A DNA stretch of 64,000 bases from Nonomuraea candida (GTDB lineage: Bacteria > Actinomycetota > Actinomycetes > Streptosporangiales > Streptosporangiaceae): positions 1-64,000 of the forward strand of contig NZ_JOAG01000027.1 of assembly GCF_000725485.1 (NCBI RefSeq), in the 5' to 3' direction. The notes under the pieces were generated by a model. The model was given only the letters and a program-made list of their open reading frames with translations. It did not search any database and was not told the DNA's origin. Shown here one piece after another: positions 55,967 through 64,000 of the stretch; the stretch's first letter is position 1; every line of letters starts with the position of its first letter. Position numbers and translations under genes: made by a program.

Positions 55967-57769
55967 TCACGAGGGCGTGGTCGAGCGGGCCGGCACGCCG
56001 ACGCGCTTGAGCCTGATCCGCTCCCGCCTGGGCACCGGCTCCAGCTCCACCACCTTCGCCCCCTCCGGCACCCGCCGCAGGTCGTGCGTGATGAGCAGCG
56101 TGGTCCGCCCGGCCATCAGCCGCCGCAGCGGCTTCATCACCTGGGCGGCGGTGGCCTCGTCCAGCCCGTTCATGGGCTCGTCGAGCACCAGCACCGGCGT
56201 GTCGCGCAGGATGGCCCTGGCGATCGCGATCCGCTGCCGCTGCCCGCCGGACAGCAGGCGCCCCCGCTGGCCCACCGGCGTGTCGTACCCCTGGGGCAGC
56301 AGCTTCACGAAATCGTGCACCCCGGCCGCCTCCGCGGCCCTGATCACCTCGTCGAGCGAGGCGCCGGGCCGGCCGTAGGCGATGTTCTCGCGGACGGAGC
56401 CGGAGAACAGCAGGGTCTCCTGGTGCAGGATCGTGACGTTCTCACGCAGCGACTCCCGCGTCAGGTCCCGCACGTCGACGCCGTCGAGCAGGATGCGCCC
56501 GCTGTCCGGGTCGTAGAAGCGCAGCAGCAGCTTGGCCAGCGTGGACTTGCCCGCCCCGCTGGGCCCGGACAGGACGACGACCTCGCCGGGCTCGGCGGTG
56601 AAGCTCACCTCCCGCAGCACCGGCCGCGCCCTGCCCGGATAGGCGAAGCCGACCCGTTCGAAGGCGAGGCGGCCGCGACCGCGACCGGCGGGACGCGCGC
56701 CGTCGGCGTCGGTGACGGACGGCGACGCCCGCAGGATCTCGATGACCCGGTCCGAGCCCGCCGCCGCCTCCGACACGGTCAAGGCCAGCTCGCCCAGGCC
56801 CTGGACGGCCGGGTAGAGCAGGGCCAGGTAGGCCGCGAAGGACAGCAGCCCGCCGAGCGTCAGCCGGCCCGCCGCGATCTCCCACGCGCCGAACCCGAGG
56901 ATGACGATCAGGCAGACGGTCTCGATGAGCTGGACGACCGGGCTGTAGAGCCCGGCCAGCCAGGCCTGGGCGAGGTTGGCGCGCAGCCAGCCGCGGCCCT
57001 CCCCGTGCAGCCGCCGCGACTCGGCGCCCTGCCGGTTGTACGCCTGCACGAGCGGCTGGTTGGCCAGCCCCTCCTCCAGGACGCTGTTCATCGCCCCGTT
57101 GCTGGCCCGCTCGCGCGCCGCCGCGGTCCTGAACCGGCCCGCGAAGACCTTCGAGACGACCAGGAAGAGCGGGATCAGCGCCATCGTCAGCAGTGCGAGG
57201 TCCCATCGGACGAAGAACGCGGCCCCCGCGAAGAAGACCACGCTGGCACCCGTGGTGACCGCCCGGACCAGCCCGGACCCGACGAGCTCCTCGATGGCCT
57301 CGACGTCGTCGGTCATGCGGGCCATCAGGTCGCCCAGGCGCCGCTTCTCGGAGAAGTCGGGCGCGAGCGTCTGCAGGTGCGCGTACACGCGGTCGCGCAG
57401 GGCCAGCAGGAACCGTTCCGCGCCGATCGCGGTGGCGTACGCGCCGGCGAAGGACGTCACGCCTGCCAGCGCGGCGAGCCCGAGCCAGGACAGCGCCGGA
57501 GCCCAGAAGGCCCCGAGGTTCCGGGTCGTGAGCACTTCGTCGGTGATGTGACCGAACAGGCGGATCGCGGCGACCTCGCAGAGCGCGGCCAGCAGGGCGA
57601 AGACCACCCCGGCCACGAACCACCGCCGCAGTCCGCGGGTGTCCGGCCAGAACTCGCGGAAGGTGCGGCGCAGAGTGACCGCCGGCGCGAGCTCCCGGCC
57701 GGAGACGCTCAATGAGAGCCGGCGGCTCAGCCGCCGGCTCTCAGGTGGGGTGTCTAGCACCCCCACCAC
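55967..57769 (-). CDS. ABC exporter half-transporter (fused membrane and ATPase domains)
   Basis: A protein of up to 600 residues: six membrane helices (about residues 45-320) followed by an ATPase domain with Walker A SGPSGAGKSTLAKLLLRFYDP, Q loop VTILHQETLLFSGSVREN, signature LLSGGQRQRIAIARAIL, Walker B VLVLDEPMNGLD and switch His in ITHDLRRV. It exports lipids, drugs or peptides as a homodimer. No peptidase C39 domain is present. The start is uncertain: several GTG codons overlap the end of the small peptide gene upstream, and a long stem-loop lies inside the first 20 codons; a TTG at 57712, just behind the hairpin, is an alternative. Probably co-transcribed with the peptide gene. Confidence 0.92.
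   Translation of the reverse strand: MVGVLDTPPESRRLSRRLSLSVSGRELAPAVTLRRTFREFWPDTRGLRRWFVAGVVFALLAALCEVAAIRLFGHITDEVLTTRNLGAFWAPALSWLGLAALAGVTSFAGAYATAIGAERFLLALRDRVYAHLQTLAPDFSEKRRLGDLMARMTDDVEAIEELVGSGLVRAVTTGASVVFFAGAAFFVRWDLALLTMALIPLFLVVSKVFAGRFRTAAARERASNGAMNSVLEEGLANQPLVQAYNRQGAESRRLHGEGRGWLRANLAQAWLAGLYSPVVQLIETVCLIVILGFGAWEIAAGRLTLGGLLSFAAYLALLYPAVQGLGELALTVSEAAAGSDRVIEILRASPSVTDADGARPAGRGRGRLAFERVGFAYPGRARPVLREVSFTAEPGEVVVLSGPSGAGKSTLAKLLLRFYDPDSGRILLDGVDVRDLTRESLRENVTILHQETLLFSGSVRENIAYGRPGASLDEVIRAAEAAGVHDFVKLLPQGYDTPVGQRGRLLSGGQRQRIAIARAILRDTPVLVLDEPMNGLDEATAAQVMKPLRRLMAGRTTLLITHDLRRVPEGAKVVELEPVPRRERIRLKRVGVPARSTTPS
57713..57743 (-). terminator. Stem-loop between small peptide gene and ABC exporter
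   Basis: TGAGAGCCGGCGGC and its exact complement form a 14-bp stem with a 3-base loop, 11 bp after the peptide gene's stop and over the presumed start of the exporter. Such hairpins between a precursor gene and the transport gene act as partial terminators, so that the peptide is made in excess. Confidence 0.7.
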
Positions 57770-57870
57770 CTACGGTGACCGCAGCAGCTCCACCTGCGGT
57801 AGCAGCGGCGCCGACGGCGACAGCCCCATCCCTGCTGGTAGCCGATCTGCGACAGTTTCGTGTTCGCCAT
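57754..57870 (-). CDS. 38-residue Cys/Trp/Arg-rich peptide, candidate exported or modified peptide
   Basis: This short gene, below usual size limits, begins MANTKLSQIGYQQGWGC and continues with an Arg run at residues 18-22. Cys are at 17, 23, 29, 30 and 38; Trp at 15, 27, 35 and 36; nine Arg in all; it ends WWGC. The ATG has a near-ideal GGGGGAGGAATC ribosome site. A neutral first 14 residues followed by a cationic Cys/Trp-rich half looks like a leader plus core. It is followed by a stem-loop and an ABC exporter, which could secrete it. No modifying enzyme is near, so it may be a disulfide-bonded antimicrobial-like peptide, a modified peptide matured by enzymes elsewhere, or a regulatory peptide. 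No known family recognised. Confidence 0.6.
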   Translation of the reverse strand: MANTKLSQIGYQQGWGCRRRRRCYRRWSCCGHRRWWGC

Positions 57871-58313
57871 GATTCCTCCCCCGTTGGCGGAACACTGACA
57901 AAACGGACACTAGCACCCGAATTGCGATAAATCAGCAGATATTCGCGGACTTCAGAGAGACTTGACCGGTAAAACCAAGCAGCAAAGGCGATCCAGAGCG
58001 TCACGTAAAGCCGGCGGCGAAGAAGTAAAAGCACAAGACGCGGCAACCCCCATGCAAAGGCACCCCCGAGAAACGATTCCCGGAGCCACCCGCGAAAGCC
58101 CCGCCGGGAAAGCCGGACGGCGAGAAAACCCGGCACGGGGAGGAAAGCCAGACCGGAAGAAAACCGGGCAGGAGAAGGATGGCCGGACGGAGGAAGAAAC
58201 CGGGCGAAGCGCAGCCCGCCCGGACAAAAGGTCGGCACGGACGGGAAGACCGGCACGGACGGGAAGACCGGCACGGACGGAAACCGACGGTCCCGCCCGT
58301 GCCGGCCCGGCGC
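57871..58313. other. Compositionally odd intergenic region
   Basis: About 440 bp between the small peptide gene and helY, both on the minus strand. The plus strand is purine-rich and clearly lower in GC than the rest, with an 18-bp unit cggcacggacgggaagac repeated near 58232-58285. Open frames on either strand (for example 57962-58384 plus, full of Lys/Arg/Glu) have atypical third positions and no ribosome sites. It probably holds the long leader and promoter of the peptide gene. Confidence 0.55.
58268..58305 (-). terminator. Terminator hairpin behind helY
   Basis: CCGGCACGGACGG pairs with CCGCCCGTGCCGG (one mismatch in 13 bp) around a 12-base loop, right behind the helicase stop. Confidence 0.55.
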
Positions 58314-61037
58314 TCAGGTCAGCGACGAATACGCCACCACGCCCCGCCGCATCCCGTCCACGGCCTTGCCCGCCGTCTGCTTGATCTTGCTGCCCGGCGG
58401 CGCCGCGTTGCCGAGCTGCCCGAGCAGGTCCATGAGCTGCTTGACCCAGCGCACGAAGTCACCCGCCGCCAGCTCGTTGCCGTTGACCCCCTCCATCAGC
58501 ACCGCGTCGAGGCTGTGCCCCTTCGTCCACCGGAACGCCGCCCACGCGAACCCCAGATCGGGCTCCCTGATCGTCGACAGCCCGTGATCGGACTCGATGC
58601 CCTCCAGCTCGCCCCACAACCGGATCATCGCCGACAGCGCGTCCTGCGCCCGCCCTGCCGGGATCTTCGGCCGGCGCGCGTCGTCCGACGCCCGCGACTC
58701 GAACACCAGCGCCGACACGCACGCCGCCAGCTCCGCCGGGTCCAGCTCCTCCCACAACCCGTTGCGCAGGCACTCTGCCGTCAGCAGGTCCAGCTCGGTG
58801 TACAGCCGGCCCAGCCGGCGCCCCTCGTCGGTGACCGTCTCCCCGTCGAGATAACCGAGCTGCTCCAGCACCGAGCAGATGCGGTCGAACGTGCGCGAGA
58901 TGACGTGCGAACGCCCCTCCACCCGCCGCCGCAGCCCCTCGGTCTCCCGCAGCAGCTTGTAGTAGCGCTCCGCCCAGCGCGCATGATCCTCACGCTCGTC
59001 ACAACCGTGGCACGGATGCTGCCGGATGCGCCGCCGCAGCTCGTTGATCTCGTCGTCCTCCACCGCGTGGTCACGCGCCCTGACCGGCTTGCCCAGATCA
59101 CGGTCACCGATCTTGGCCAGCAGCGAGGAGACGAGGTTGGCGCGTTCCTTCGGTGAACGGCCGTTGAAGTTCTTCGGGATGCGCAGCTTCTCCAGCGGCT
59201 CCACCGGCACCGGGAAGTCCGCCGGATCCAGCTTCTTGACCTGCTTGCCGATCGTCAGCACCAGCGGGCTCGGCCCGTGACCGCGCGGATTGCGCCCCGG
59301 GTCCAGCACGATCGCCAGCCCCGCCCGCCGCCCGCCCGGCACCCGGATCACGTCGCCCGGCTGCAGCGCCTCCAGCGACCGCACCGCCGCCGCCCGGCGC
59401 GCCGCGCCCCGCTGGCGCGACAGCTCCGCCTCACGATCCGACAGCCGCCGCCGCAGCGCCGCGTATTCCGGGAAGTCGCCCAGGTGACACGTCATCGCCT
59501 CCTGGTAGCCCTCCAGCGCCTCCTCGTGCTTGCGCAGCTGCTTGGCCAGCCCCACGACCGCCCGATCCGCCTGGAACTGCGCGAACGACTCCTCCAGCAG
59601 CGTGCGCGCCCGCTCCCGGCCGAACTGCCCCACCAGGTTGACCGCCATGTTGTACGACGGCTGGAAACTGGAGCGCAGCGGATAGGTGCGCGTGCCCGCC
59701 AGCCCCGCCACCGACAGCGGGTCCATGCCCGGCTGCCACAACACCACCGCGTGGCCCTCGACGTCGATCCCCCGGCGCCCCGCCCGCCCCGTGAGCTGGG
59801 TGTACTCCCCCGGCGTCAGATCGGCGTGGGTCTCGCCGTTCCACTTGTCCAGCTTCTCGATCACCACGCTGCGGGCCGGCATGTTGATCCCCAGCGCCAG
59901 CGTCTCGGTCGCGAACACCGCCTTGACCAGCCCGCGCGTGAACAGCTCCTCCACGACCTCCTTGAACGCCGGCAGCATGCCCGCGTGGTGCGCCGCCAGC
60001 CCCCGCTCCAGGCAGTCGCGCCACTCCAGGTAACCCAGCACCGCCAGGTCCTCGTCGGGCAGGTGCGCCGTGCGCTCGTCCACGAGCTGCCTGATCTCGT
60101 GCCGCTCGCGGTCGCTGGTCAGCCGGATGCCCGCGTGCAGGCACTGCTGCACCGCCGCGTCACACCCCGCCCGCGAGAAGATGAACGTGATCGCCGGCAG
60201 CAGCCCCTCGGAGTCCAGCTTCTCGATCACCTGCACCCGGTCCGGCGGGCGCGAGCGCTGCGGCCGGCCGTAGCCCCGGCGGCCCCGCCCCGCCGTCAGC
60301 CGCTCGGCGTCACGCGTGACCCGCATCAGCGTCGGGTTGATGCGCGGCGTCAGATCGTCGGCCAGGAACATGTCGTAGATGCGGTTGCCGACCATCATGT
60401 GCTGCCACAGCGGCACCGGCCGGTGCTCGTCCACGATCACCGTCGTGTCGCCGCGCACCGCGCCCAGCCACTCGCCGAACTCCTCGGCGTTGCTCACCGT
60501 CGCCGACAGCGCCACCAGCCGGACCGACTCGGGCAGGTGGATGATGACCTCTTCCCACACCGCGCCCCTGAACCGGTCGGCCAGGTAGTGGACCTCGTCC
60601 ATCACCGCGAACCCGAGCCCGGCCAGCGTGGCCGAGCCCGCGTAGAGCATGTTGCGCAGCACCTCGGTGGTCATCACCACGATCGGCGCCTCGCCGTTGA
60701 CGCTGTTGTCGCCGGTCAGCAGGCCGACCTTGGCGGTGCCGTAGCGTTTGACCAGGTCGTTGTACTTCTGGTTGGACAGCGCCTTGATCGGCGTGGTGTA
60801 GAAGCACTTGCGGCCCTGCTCCAGGGCGAGGTGGACGGCGAACTCGCCGACCACCGTCTTGCCCGACCCCGTCGGCGCCGCCACCAGGACCCCGTCGCCG
60901 GCCTCCAGGGCCCGGCAGGCGTCCAGCTGGAAGTCGTCCAGCGCGAAGTCGTAGAGACCTCGGAACGATCTGAGAGCGGCCCCGTCGTCCCCGTGCTTCT
61001 GACGGAAGGCCGCGTAGCGTTCCGCTGGCGTTGTCAT
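58314..61037 (-). CDS. helY: Ski2-like DEAD/DEAH-box RNA helicase (HelY)
   Basis: A 907-residue superfamily 2 helicase. Motif Q FQLDACRALEAGDG, motif I APTGSGKT with Lys60, motif II DEVHYLAD, motif III SATVSN, then the second RecA domain with TETLALGINMPA and QLTGRAGRRGID, and a C-terminal DSHCT domain with the Cys cluster HPCHGCDEREDH. This matches mycobacterial HelY, which sits beside the proteasome-accessory and Tat genes as here. ATG at 61037 is chosen; the frame is open 18 codons further without a ribosome site. Likely role in RNA turnover or structured-RNA remodelling. Confidence 0.93.
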   Translation of the reverse strand: MTTPAERYAAFRQKHGDDGAALRSFRGLYDFALDDFQLDACRALEAGDGVLVAAPTGSGKTVVGEFAVHLALEQGRKCFYTTPIKALSNQKYNDLVKRYGTAKVGLLTGDNSVNGEAPIVVMTTEVLRNMLYAGSATLAGLGFAVMDEVHYLADRFRGAVWEEVIIHLPESVRLVALSATVSNAEEFGEWLGAVRGDTTVIVDEHRPVPLWQHMMVGNRIYDMFLADDLTPRINPTLMRVTRDAERLTAGRGRRGYGRPQRSRPPDRVQVIEKLDSEGLLPAITFIFSRAGCDAAVQQCLHAGIRLTSDRERHEIRQLVDERTAHLPDEDLAVLGYLEWRDCLERGLAAHHAGMLPAFKEVVEELFTRGLVKAVFATETLALGINMPARSVVIEKLDKWNGETHADLTPGEYTQLTGRAGRRGIDVEGHAVVLWQPGMDPLSVAGLAGTRTYPLRSSFQPSYNMAVNLVGQFGRERARTLLEESFAQFQADRAVVGLAKQLRKHEEALEGYQEAMTCHLGDFPEYAALRRRLSDREAELSRQRGAARRAAAVRSLEALQPGDVIRVPGGRRAGLAIVLDPGRNPRGHGPSPLVLTIGKQVKKLDPADFPVPVEPLEKLRIPKNFNGRSPKERANLVSSLLAKIGDRDLGKPVRARDHAVEDDEINELRRRIRQHPCHGCDEREDHARWAERYYKLLRETEGLRRRVEGRSHVISRTFDRICSVLEQLGYLDGETVTDEGRRLGRLYTELDLLTAECLRNGLWEELDPAELAACVSALVFESRASDDARRPKIPAGRAQDALSAMIRLWGELEGIESDHGLSTIREPDLGFAWAAFRWTKGHSLDAVLMEGVNGNELAAGDFVRWVKQLMDLLGQLGNAAPPGSKIKQTAGKAVDGMRRGVVAYSSLT

Positions 61038-61123
61038 ACCCGTCAGCCTACCGAAATCGCCATTCCGGTCCGTCCTGCCTGTTCCCGCCACGCCTCCGGC
61101 CCGACGCCTTTACAAAGTAGATT

Positions 61124-62095
61124 TCATACGATGACGCGTAACGCCCCAGGCCGGACCTCGCAGTGCAGCGGCACCGCCCCCACCCGTTCGCCGTCGGCGT
61201 AGGCCACCAGGGCGTCCGTCGCGCCGCCGGCGAAGCCGGCCGGCGCGGCGCCCCGCCTGTCGCCCCGCCTGTCGCCCGGCCCGCCGCCCGCCGCCCCGGG
61301 CGTCTCCACGCGCACGCTGCGCGCCCGCCGCACCGACACCGCCCGGTGCCCGACGTGCGTGCCCCGGTAGACGCTGGGGAACACGCGCAGGAACTCGGCC
61401 TTGGACACCGCTTCGAGGATCATCACGTCGAGGAGCCCGTCGTCGAACCTGGCGTCCGGGCAGACCCGCATGCCGGCGCCGTACGAGCGGGTGTTGGCCA
61501 CCGCCACCAGCATCGCCTCCCGCTCGATCACCTCGTGCCCGTCGAGCGTGATCCGGAACGGCACGGGCCGGAACGAGCGCAGCTCCTGGGCCATCGCCAC
61601 GAGGTAGCGGGAGGTCCCGGCCGGCCAGGTGAGCCGGTTGGCCCGCTCGTTGACCCGCGAGTCGAACCCGCAGCACACCACCCCGGCGAACAGCTCGTCG
61701 GCGCCTCCCGCGCGGATGCGCACGGCGTCCACCGGCCGCGACCTCATCCGCAGCACGGTCCTGGCCGCGGCGACGGGATCCCTGCCCGGCAGGCCGAGCG
61801 CGGCGGCGATGTCGTTGCCCGTGCCCACGGGGATGATGCCGAGCGGCACGTCGGTGCCCGCCACGGCCTGGACGGCCAGGTGCACCAGCCCGTCACCCCC
61901 GAAGGCCACGAGCGCGTCGGGGCGCTCGGACACGGCGGTGCAGGCACGTTCGAGCGCGTCGGCCGCGTCGGCGCCGACGATCACCGACAGCTCCGCCCCT
62001 CCGGCGCGCAGGCGGCGTGCCACGGGTTCGAGCAGGCGCAGCGTGCGGCCGCGGCGGGCGGCGGGGTTGACCAGCAGAGCGAGTTGAGGGGACAC
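61124..62095 (-). CDS. Diacylglycerol/sphingosine kinase family lipid kinase
   Basis: A 323-residue DAGK_cat protein. Motifs: LLVNPAARRGR near the start, the nucleotide-binding AFGGDGLVHLAVQAV (Leu for the usual Thr), IPVGTGNDIAAALGLP and DGLLDVMIL. It phosphorylates a lipid such as diacylglycerol or undecaprenol-like alcohol; the exact substrate is unknown. A Gly/Arg-rich insertion of about 20 residues lies near residue 270. The gene is found at this place in the helY-tat block of many actinomycetes. Confidence 0.93.
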   Translation of the reverse strand: MSPQLALLVNPAARRGRTLRLLEPVARRLRAGGAELSVIVGADAADALERACTAVSERPDALVAFGGDGLVHLAVQAVAGTDVPLGIIPVGTGNDIAAALGLPGRDPVAAARTVLRMRSRPVDAVRIRAGGADELFAGVVCCGFDSRVNERANRLTWPAGTSRYLVAMAQELRSFRPVPFRITLDGHEVIEREAMLVAVANTRSYGAGMRVCPDARFDDGLLDVMILEAVSKAEFLRVFPSVYRGTHVGHRAVSVRRARSVRVETPGAAGGGPGDRRGDRRGAAPAGFAGGATDALVAYADGERVGAVPLHCEVRPGALRVIV

Positions 62096-62136
62096 GCCCG
62101 GAACCTATCGCCTGGCGGGCGGAACCGGAATGCCCT

Positions 62137-63039
62137 TTACCGCTTGTCGGCGCCGGAGGTCGTGCCGGGCGGCTCCTCGTCGAGAGGCGTGGGGGCGTCC
62201 ACCGGCGAGGTGTCCTCGGCCAGCGGCGAGGCCTCGTCGTCGGACAGGTGGGAGAAGTCCTCACCGGCGGGCGCGCTCCGCTCGCGCAGGAACATGACCA
62301 GCTCGGCCAGGAAGTACAGGACGATCATCGGCGCGGCCAGCGCCATCATCGTGAGCGGGTCGCCGCCGGGGGTCACCACGGCGCCGAAGACGAACATCAC
62401 GAAGATGACCGTGCGGCGGTGCTTCTTCACGGTCGTGTGCGACAGCACCCCGATGATGTTGAGGAAGACCAGGATCAGCGGCAGCTCGAAGGAGATGCCG
62501 AAGATCAGCAACATGATCAGGACATAGTCGATGTACTCGTCGATGCCGATCGTGGCGACCGTGCCGTCGAGCGAGAACGACAGCAGGATGCTGAGGCTGG
62601 TGTCCATGATGATGTAGGCCAGCGCCGCGCCGAGCACGAACAGGGGAACGGCGATCCCCAGGAACGTGAGCGAGTAGCGCTTCTCGTTGCGGTAGAGCGC
62701 CGGGGTGACGAACGCCCAGATCTGGTAGAGCCAGACGGGCGAGGCCACCACGAGGCCGATCATCAACGAGACCTTCAGCGTGATGAAGAAGGACTGGAAG
62801 ATGCCGCTGTAGGTGAGCGTGCACTCGCCTGGACGCAACTGGTTGGCCTGCGGCGTCTCGCAGAACGGCTCCTTGACGAACGCCCACACCGGATCGAAGA
62901 AGATATATCCGATGATGATGCCGACGATCACCGCGGCCAACGCGATCACCAGCCGGTTGCGCAGCTCGCGCAGGTGCTCCATGAGGGGCATGCGGCCCTC
63001 GGGATCACGCGCGGGCTGGGACCGTTTGAGCAGCGCCAT
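62137..63039 (-). CDS. tatC: Twin-arginine translocase subunit TatC
   Basis: A 300-residue membrane protein with six helices that binds the twin-arginine signal of folded export substrates. Hallmarks: MPLMEHLRELRNRL with the conserved Glu, FFITLKVSLMIGLVVASPVWLYQIWAFVTPALYRNEKRY, GISFELPLILVFL and VFGAVVTPGGDPLTMMALAAPMIVLY. The C-terminus is a 45-residue acidic, disordered tail. Co-directional with tatA, 33 bp behind it. Confidence 0.97.
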   Translation of the reverse strand: MALLKRSQPARDPEGRMPLMEHLRELRNRLVIALAAVIVGIIIGYIFFDPVWAFVKEPFCETPQANQLRPGECTLTYSGIFQSFFITLKVSLMIGLVVASPVWLYQIWAFVTPALYRNEKRYSLTFLGIAVPLFVLGAALAYIIMDTSLSILLSFSLDGTVATIGIDEYIDYVLIMLLIFGISFELPLILVFLNIIGVLSHTTVKKHRRTVIFVMFVFGAVVTPGGDPLTMMALAAPMIVLYFLAELVMFLRERSAPAGEDFSHLSDDEASPLAEDTSPVDAPTPLDEEPPGTTSGADKR

Positions 63040-63072
63040 CTAGCAATCCAGGTGACGAGGAGGGACGGGGGG

Positions 63073-63438
63073 TCAGGCGTGCTTGTCGGCCTGCGCGGCG
63101 CCGGCGCGCAGCTTCGCGGCCTGCTCCTCGAGCTGGCGGGCCTGCTCCTCCGGCGTCAGCGCCGCGGCGGGAGCCGGGGCGGCCTGCAGCGGCTGCGGCT
63201 GCACCGGCTGGGGCTGCGGGTGCGGCTGCGGCTGCGGCTGGACCGGGGCCTGCTGCGCCTGCTGCTGCACGGTGTGCTGGGTGTCGTCGTCGTCATCGCG
63301 CAGCTTGGCGGTCTCGGACTTGAAGATGCGCAGTGAGCGACCGATGCCCCGGGCCATCTCGGGCAGCTTCTTCGCACCGAACAGCAGCACGAGCACCAGC
63401 GCGATGATCAGAAGTTCGGGGACTCCGAGGTTCGGCAT
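63073..63438 (-). CDS. tatA: Twin-arginine translocase subunit TatA
   Basis: A 121-residue pore-forming subunit: one N-terminal helix ([34 protein letters not shown] with the FGAKKLPE hinge and amphipathic helix), then an acidic DDDDD stretch and a long Gln/Pro-rich tail with PQPQP repeats, ending in a charged coiled helix. Length is longer than E. coli TatA (89) because of the repeat-rich tail, as in other actinomycetes. Confidence 0.96.
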   Translation of the reverse strand: MPNLGVPELLIIALVLVLLFGAKKLPEMARGIGRSLRIFKSETAKLRDDDDDTQHTVQQQAQQAPVQPQPQPHPQPQPVQPQPLQAAPAPAAALTPEEQARQLEEQAAKLRAGAAQADKHA

Positions 63439-63466
63439 GAAACGCCCTTTCTAGCAAATACCAGAT

Positions 63467-63667
63467 TCAGCCACGATCGTACGCTGCCTGGGGCGTGGTC
63501 TCATCCCCTTGGCCCGACGATCTGACCCGCCCCGGCTCGAGCTGCGCCTTCGCCACGGCGATTTCCCTCTTCAGACTACGTGCCGCGGACACGACCCGGG
63601 CACCGGCGACGCCGAGCGCGACCAGCCCGGCCACGCCCAGCCCTACGGACACGAAGATCCACGTCAT
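63467..63667 (-). CDS. Small membrane protein of the paf-tat block
   Basis: A 66-residue protein with one N-terminal helix (MTWIFVSVGLGVAGLVALGVAGARVV) and a charged cytosolic helix LKREIAVAKAQLEPGR. ATG at 63667 overlaps the pafC stop by four bases, which fixes the start over a longer open frame. A small membrane protein of this kind commonly stands between pafC and tatA; function unknown. Confidence 0.75.
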   Translation of the reverse strand: MTWIFVSVGLGVAGLVALGVAGARVVSAARSLKREIAVAKAQLEPGRVRSSGQGDETTPQAAYDRG

Positions 63668-64000
63668 GACTGGTGAGCGTACAGGGCCAGGGCGCGCCCG
63701 GCCTCCCGGCGTACGGTCTCGGCCATGTCGGGCGGCGACACGACCCGGCCGGTGTCGCCCAGGCGCAGCGCCAGCTTCAGGATCCAGTCCTCGTCGCGGG
63801 CCCGCAGCGCCACCCGCAGCCGCCCCTCGCCCAGCTCGGTGACCTGCTCGCACGGGTAGTACTCGGCCACCCACCGCCCCGCCGCGCTCAGCTCCAGCTC
63901 GACCAGCTCGTCGGTCGGCGAGGGCCGGAAGACGCCGGCGGCGACGTCTCTGGGCTCGGCCTCGGCCGGCGGGTCGGCGGGCACGTCGAGCACCTCCACG
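63664..64000 (-). CDS. pafC: WYL-domain regulator PafC, C-terminal part (runs off right edge)
   Basis: Only the last 112 codons are in the window. They show the end of a WYL-domain protein: VELELSAAGRWVAEYYPCEQVTELGEGRLRVALRARDEDWILKLALRLGDTGRVVSPPDMAETVRREAGRALALY. With tatA, tatC and helY behind it this is the expected position of PafC, which with PafB activates DNA-damage genes (LexA-independent) in actinobacteria. The N-terminal DNA-binding domain and pafB should follow beyond 64000. Confidence 0.85.
   Translation of the reverse strand, partial: VEVLDVPADPPAEAEPRDVAAGVFRPSPTDELVELELSAAGRWVAEYYPCEQVTELGEGRLRVALRARDEDWILKLALRLGDTGRVVSPPDMAETVRREAGRALALYAHQS

Noticed and set aside
57741..58274. 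177-codon minus-strand frame with a hydrophobic middle
   Set aside because: It overlaps the small peptide gene in another frame, has non-actinomycete codon use and no ribosome site.
57962..58384. 140-codon plus-strand frame rich in Lys, Arg and Glu
   Set aside because: No ribosome site, TTG start, atypical third codon positions, and its 3' part is antisense to helY.
1..64000. tRNA, rRNA, riboswitch, integrase, transposase or phage genes
   Set aside because: I looked for conserved tRNA T-loop patterns, transposase/integrase motifs and known riboswitch neighbourhoods and found nothing I could support.
1..64000. A biosynthetic gene cluster for a polyketide or nonribosomal peptide
   Set aside because: The FkbM methyltransferase, ABC exporters and regulators are scattered and no core synthase is present.

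Overview
The window is about 64 kb of very GC-rich DNA with dense genes, GTG and TTG starts, many ATGA overlaps, and many TetR, GntR and LuxR-type regulators. This fits a soil actinomycete; gene content suggests a Streptosporangiales-type genome (a Nonomuraea-like relative), but genus is an inference. No rRNA, tRNA, integrase or complete insertion sequence was recognised.

Layout, left to right. (1) 1-17 kb is signalling and regulation: the N-terminal half of a kinase built from five tandem HAMP repeats, an aldo/keto reductase with a TetR regulator and twin operators, three NarL-type kinase/regulator pairs (one followed by an ABC efflux operon), a TetR/nitroreductase pair with operators, an FkbM methyltransferase and an HxlR/quinone oxidoreductase pair. 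(2) 17-33 kb: an ECF sigma operon with three membrane proteins and an ABC ATPase, a Sua5-type tRNA modification enzyme, a CoA-transferase/CoA-lyase pair with a GntR regulator, an XRE/DUF5753 regulator beside an unknown protein, assorted enzymes and a cation exporter. (3) 33.2-43.9 kb is a nine-gene, tightly coupled operon: GH127 beta-L-arabinofuranosidase, a complete Dpp/Opp-type ABC importer, a prolyl aminopeptidase, an Xaa-Pro aminopeptidase, and a DapA-family enzyme resembling the 1-pyrroline-4-hydroxy-2-carboxylate deaminase of hydroxyproline catabolism. (4) 44-53 kb: an ACT protein, a lipoprotein lying on the wreck of a VWA gene, a GH36 alpha-galactosidase, a secreted pectate lyase, and an iron-box-controlled siderophore-interacting protein. 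(5) 53-64 kb: a STAS protein, an RNB ribonuclease, a TetR, an ABC exporter preceded by an unlisted 38-residue Cys/Trp/Arg-rich peptide gene, then the conserved actinobacterial block helY - DAG kinase - tatC - tatA - small membrane protein - pafC.

Two systems stand out. The 33-44 kb operon reads as a pathway for importing arabinosylated, hydroxyproline-rich peptides (plant extensin-type wall protein), stripping the arabinose inside the cell, trimming proline/hydroxyproline bonds and feeding hydroxyproline carbon into 2-oxoglutarate; nearby alpha-galactosidase and pectate lyase fit the same plant-wall diet. The second is the tiny cationic peptide with a strong ribosome binding site, followed by a stem-loop and a half-size ABC exporter, the layout of a peptide natural product or bacteriocin-like locus, though no modifying enzyme is visible.

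Secondary themes are clear operator palindromes in front of many regulators, several 12- or 15-bp in-frame minisatellites at protein ends, and at least two gene remnants.
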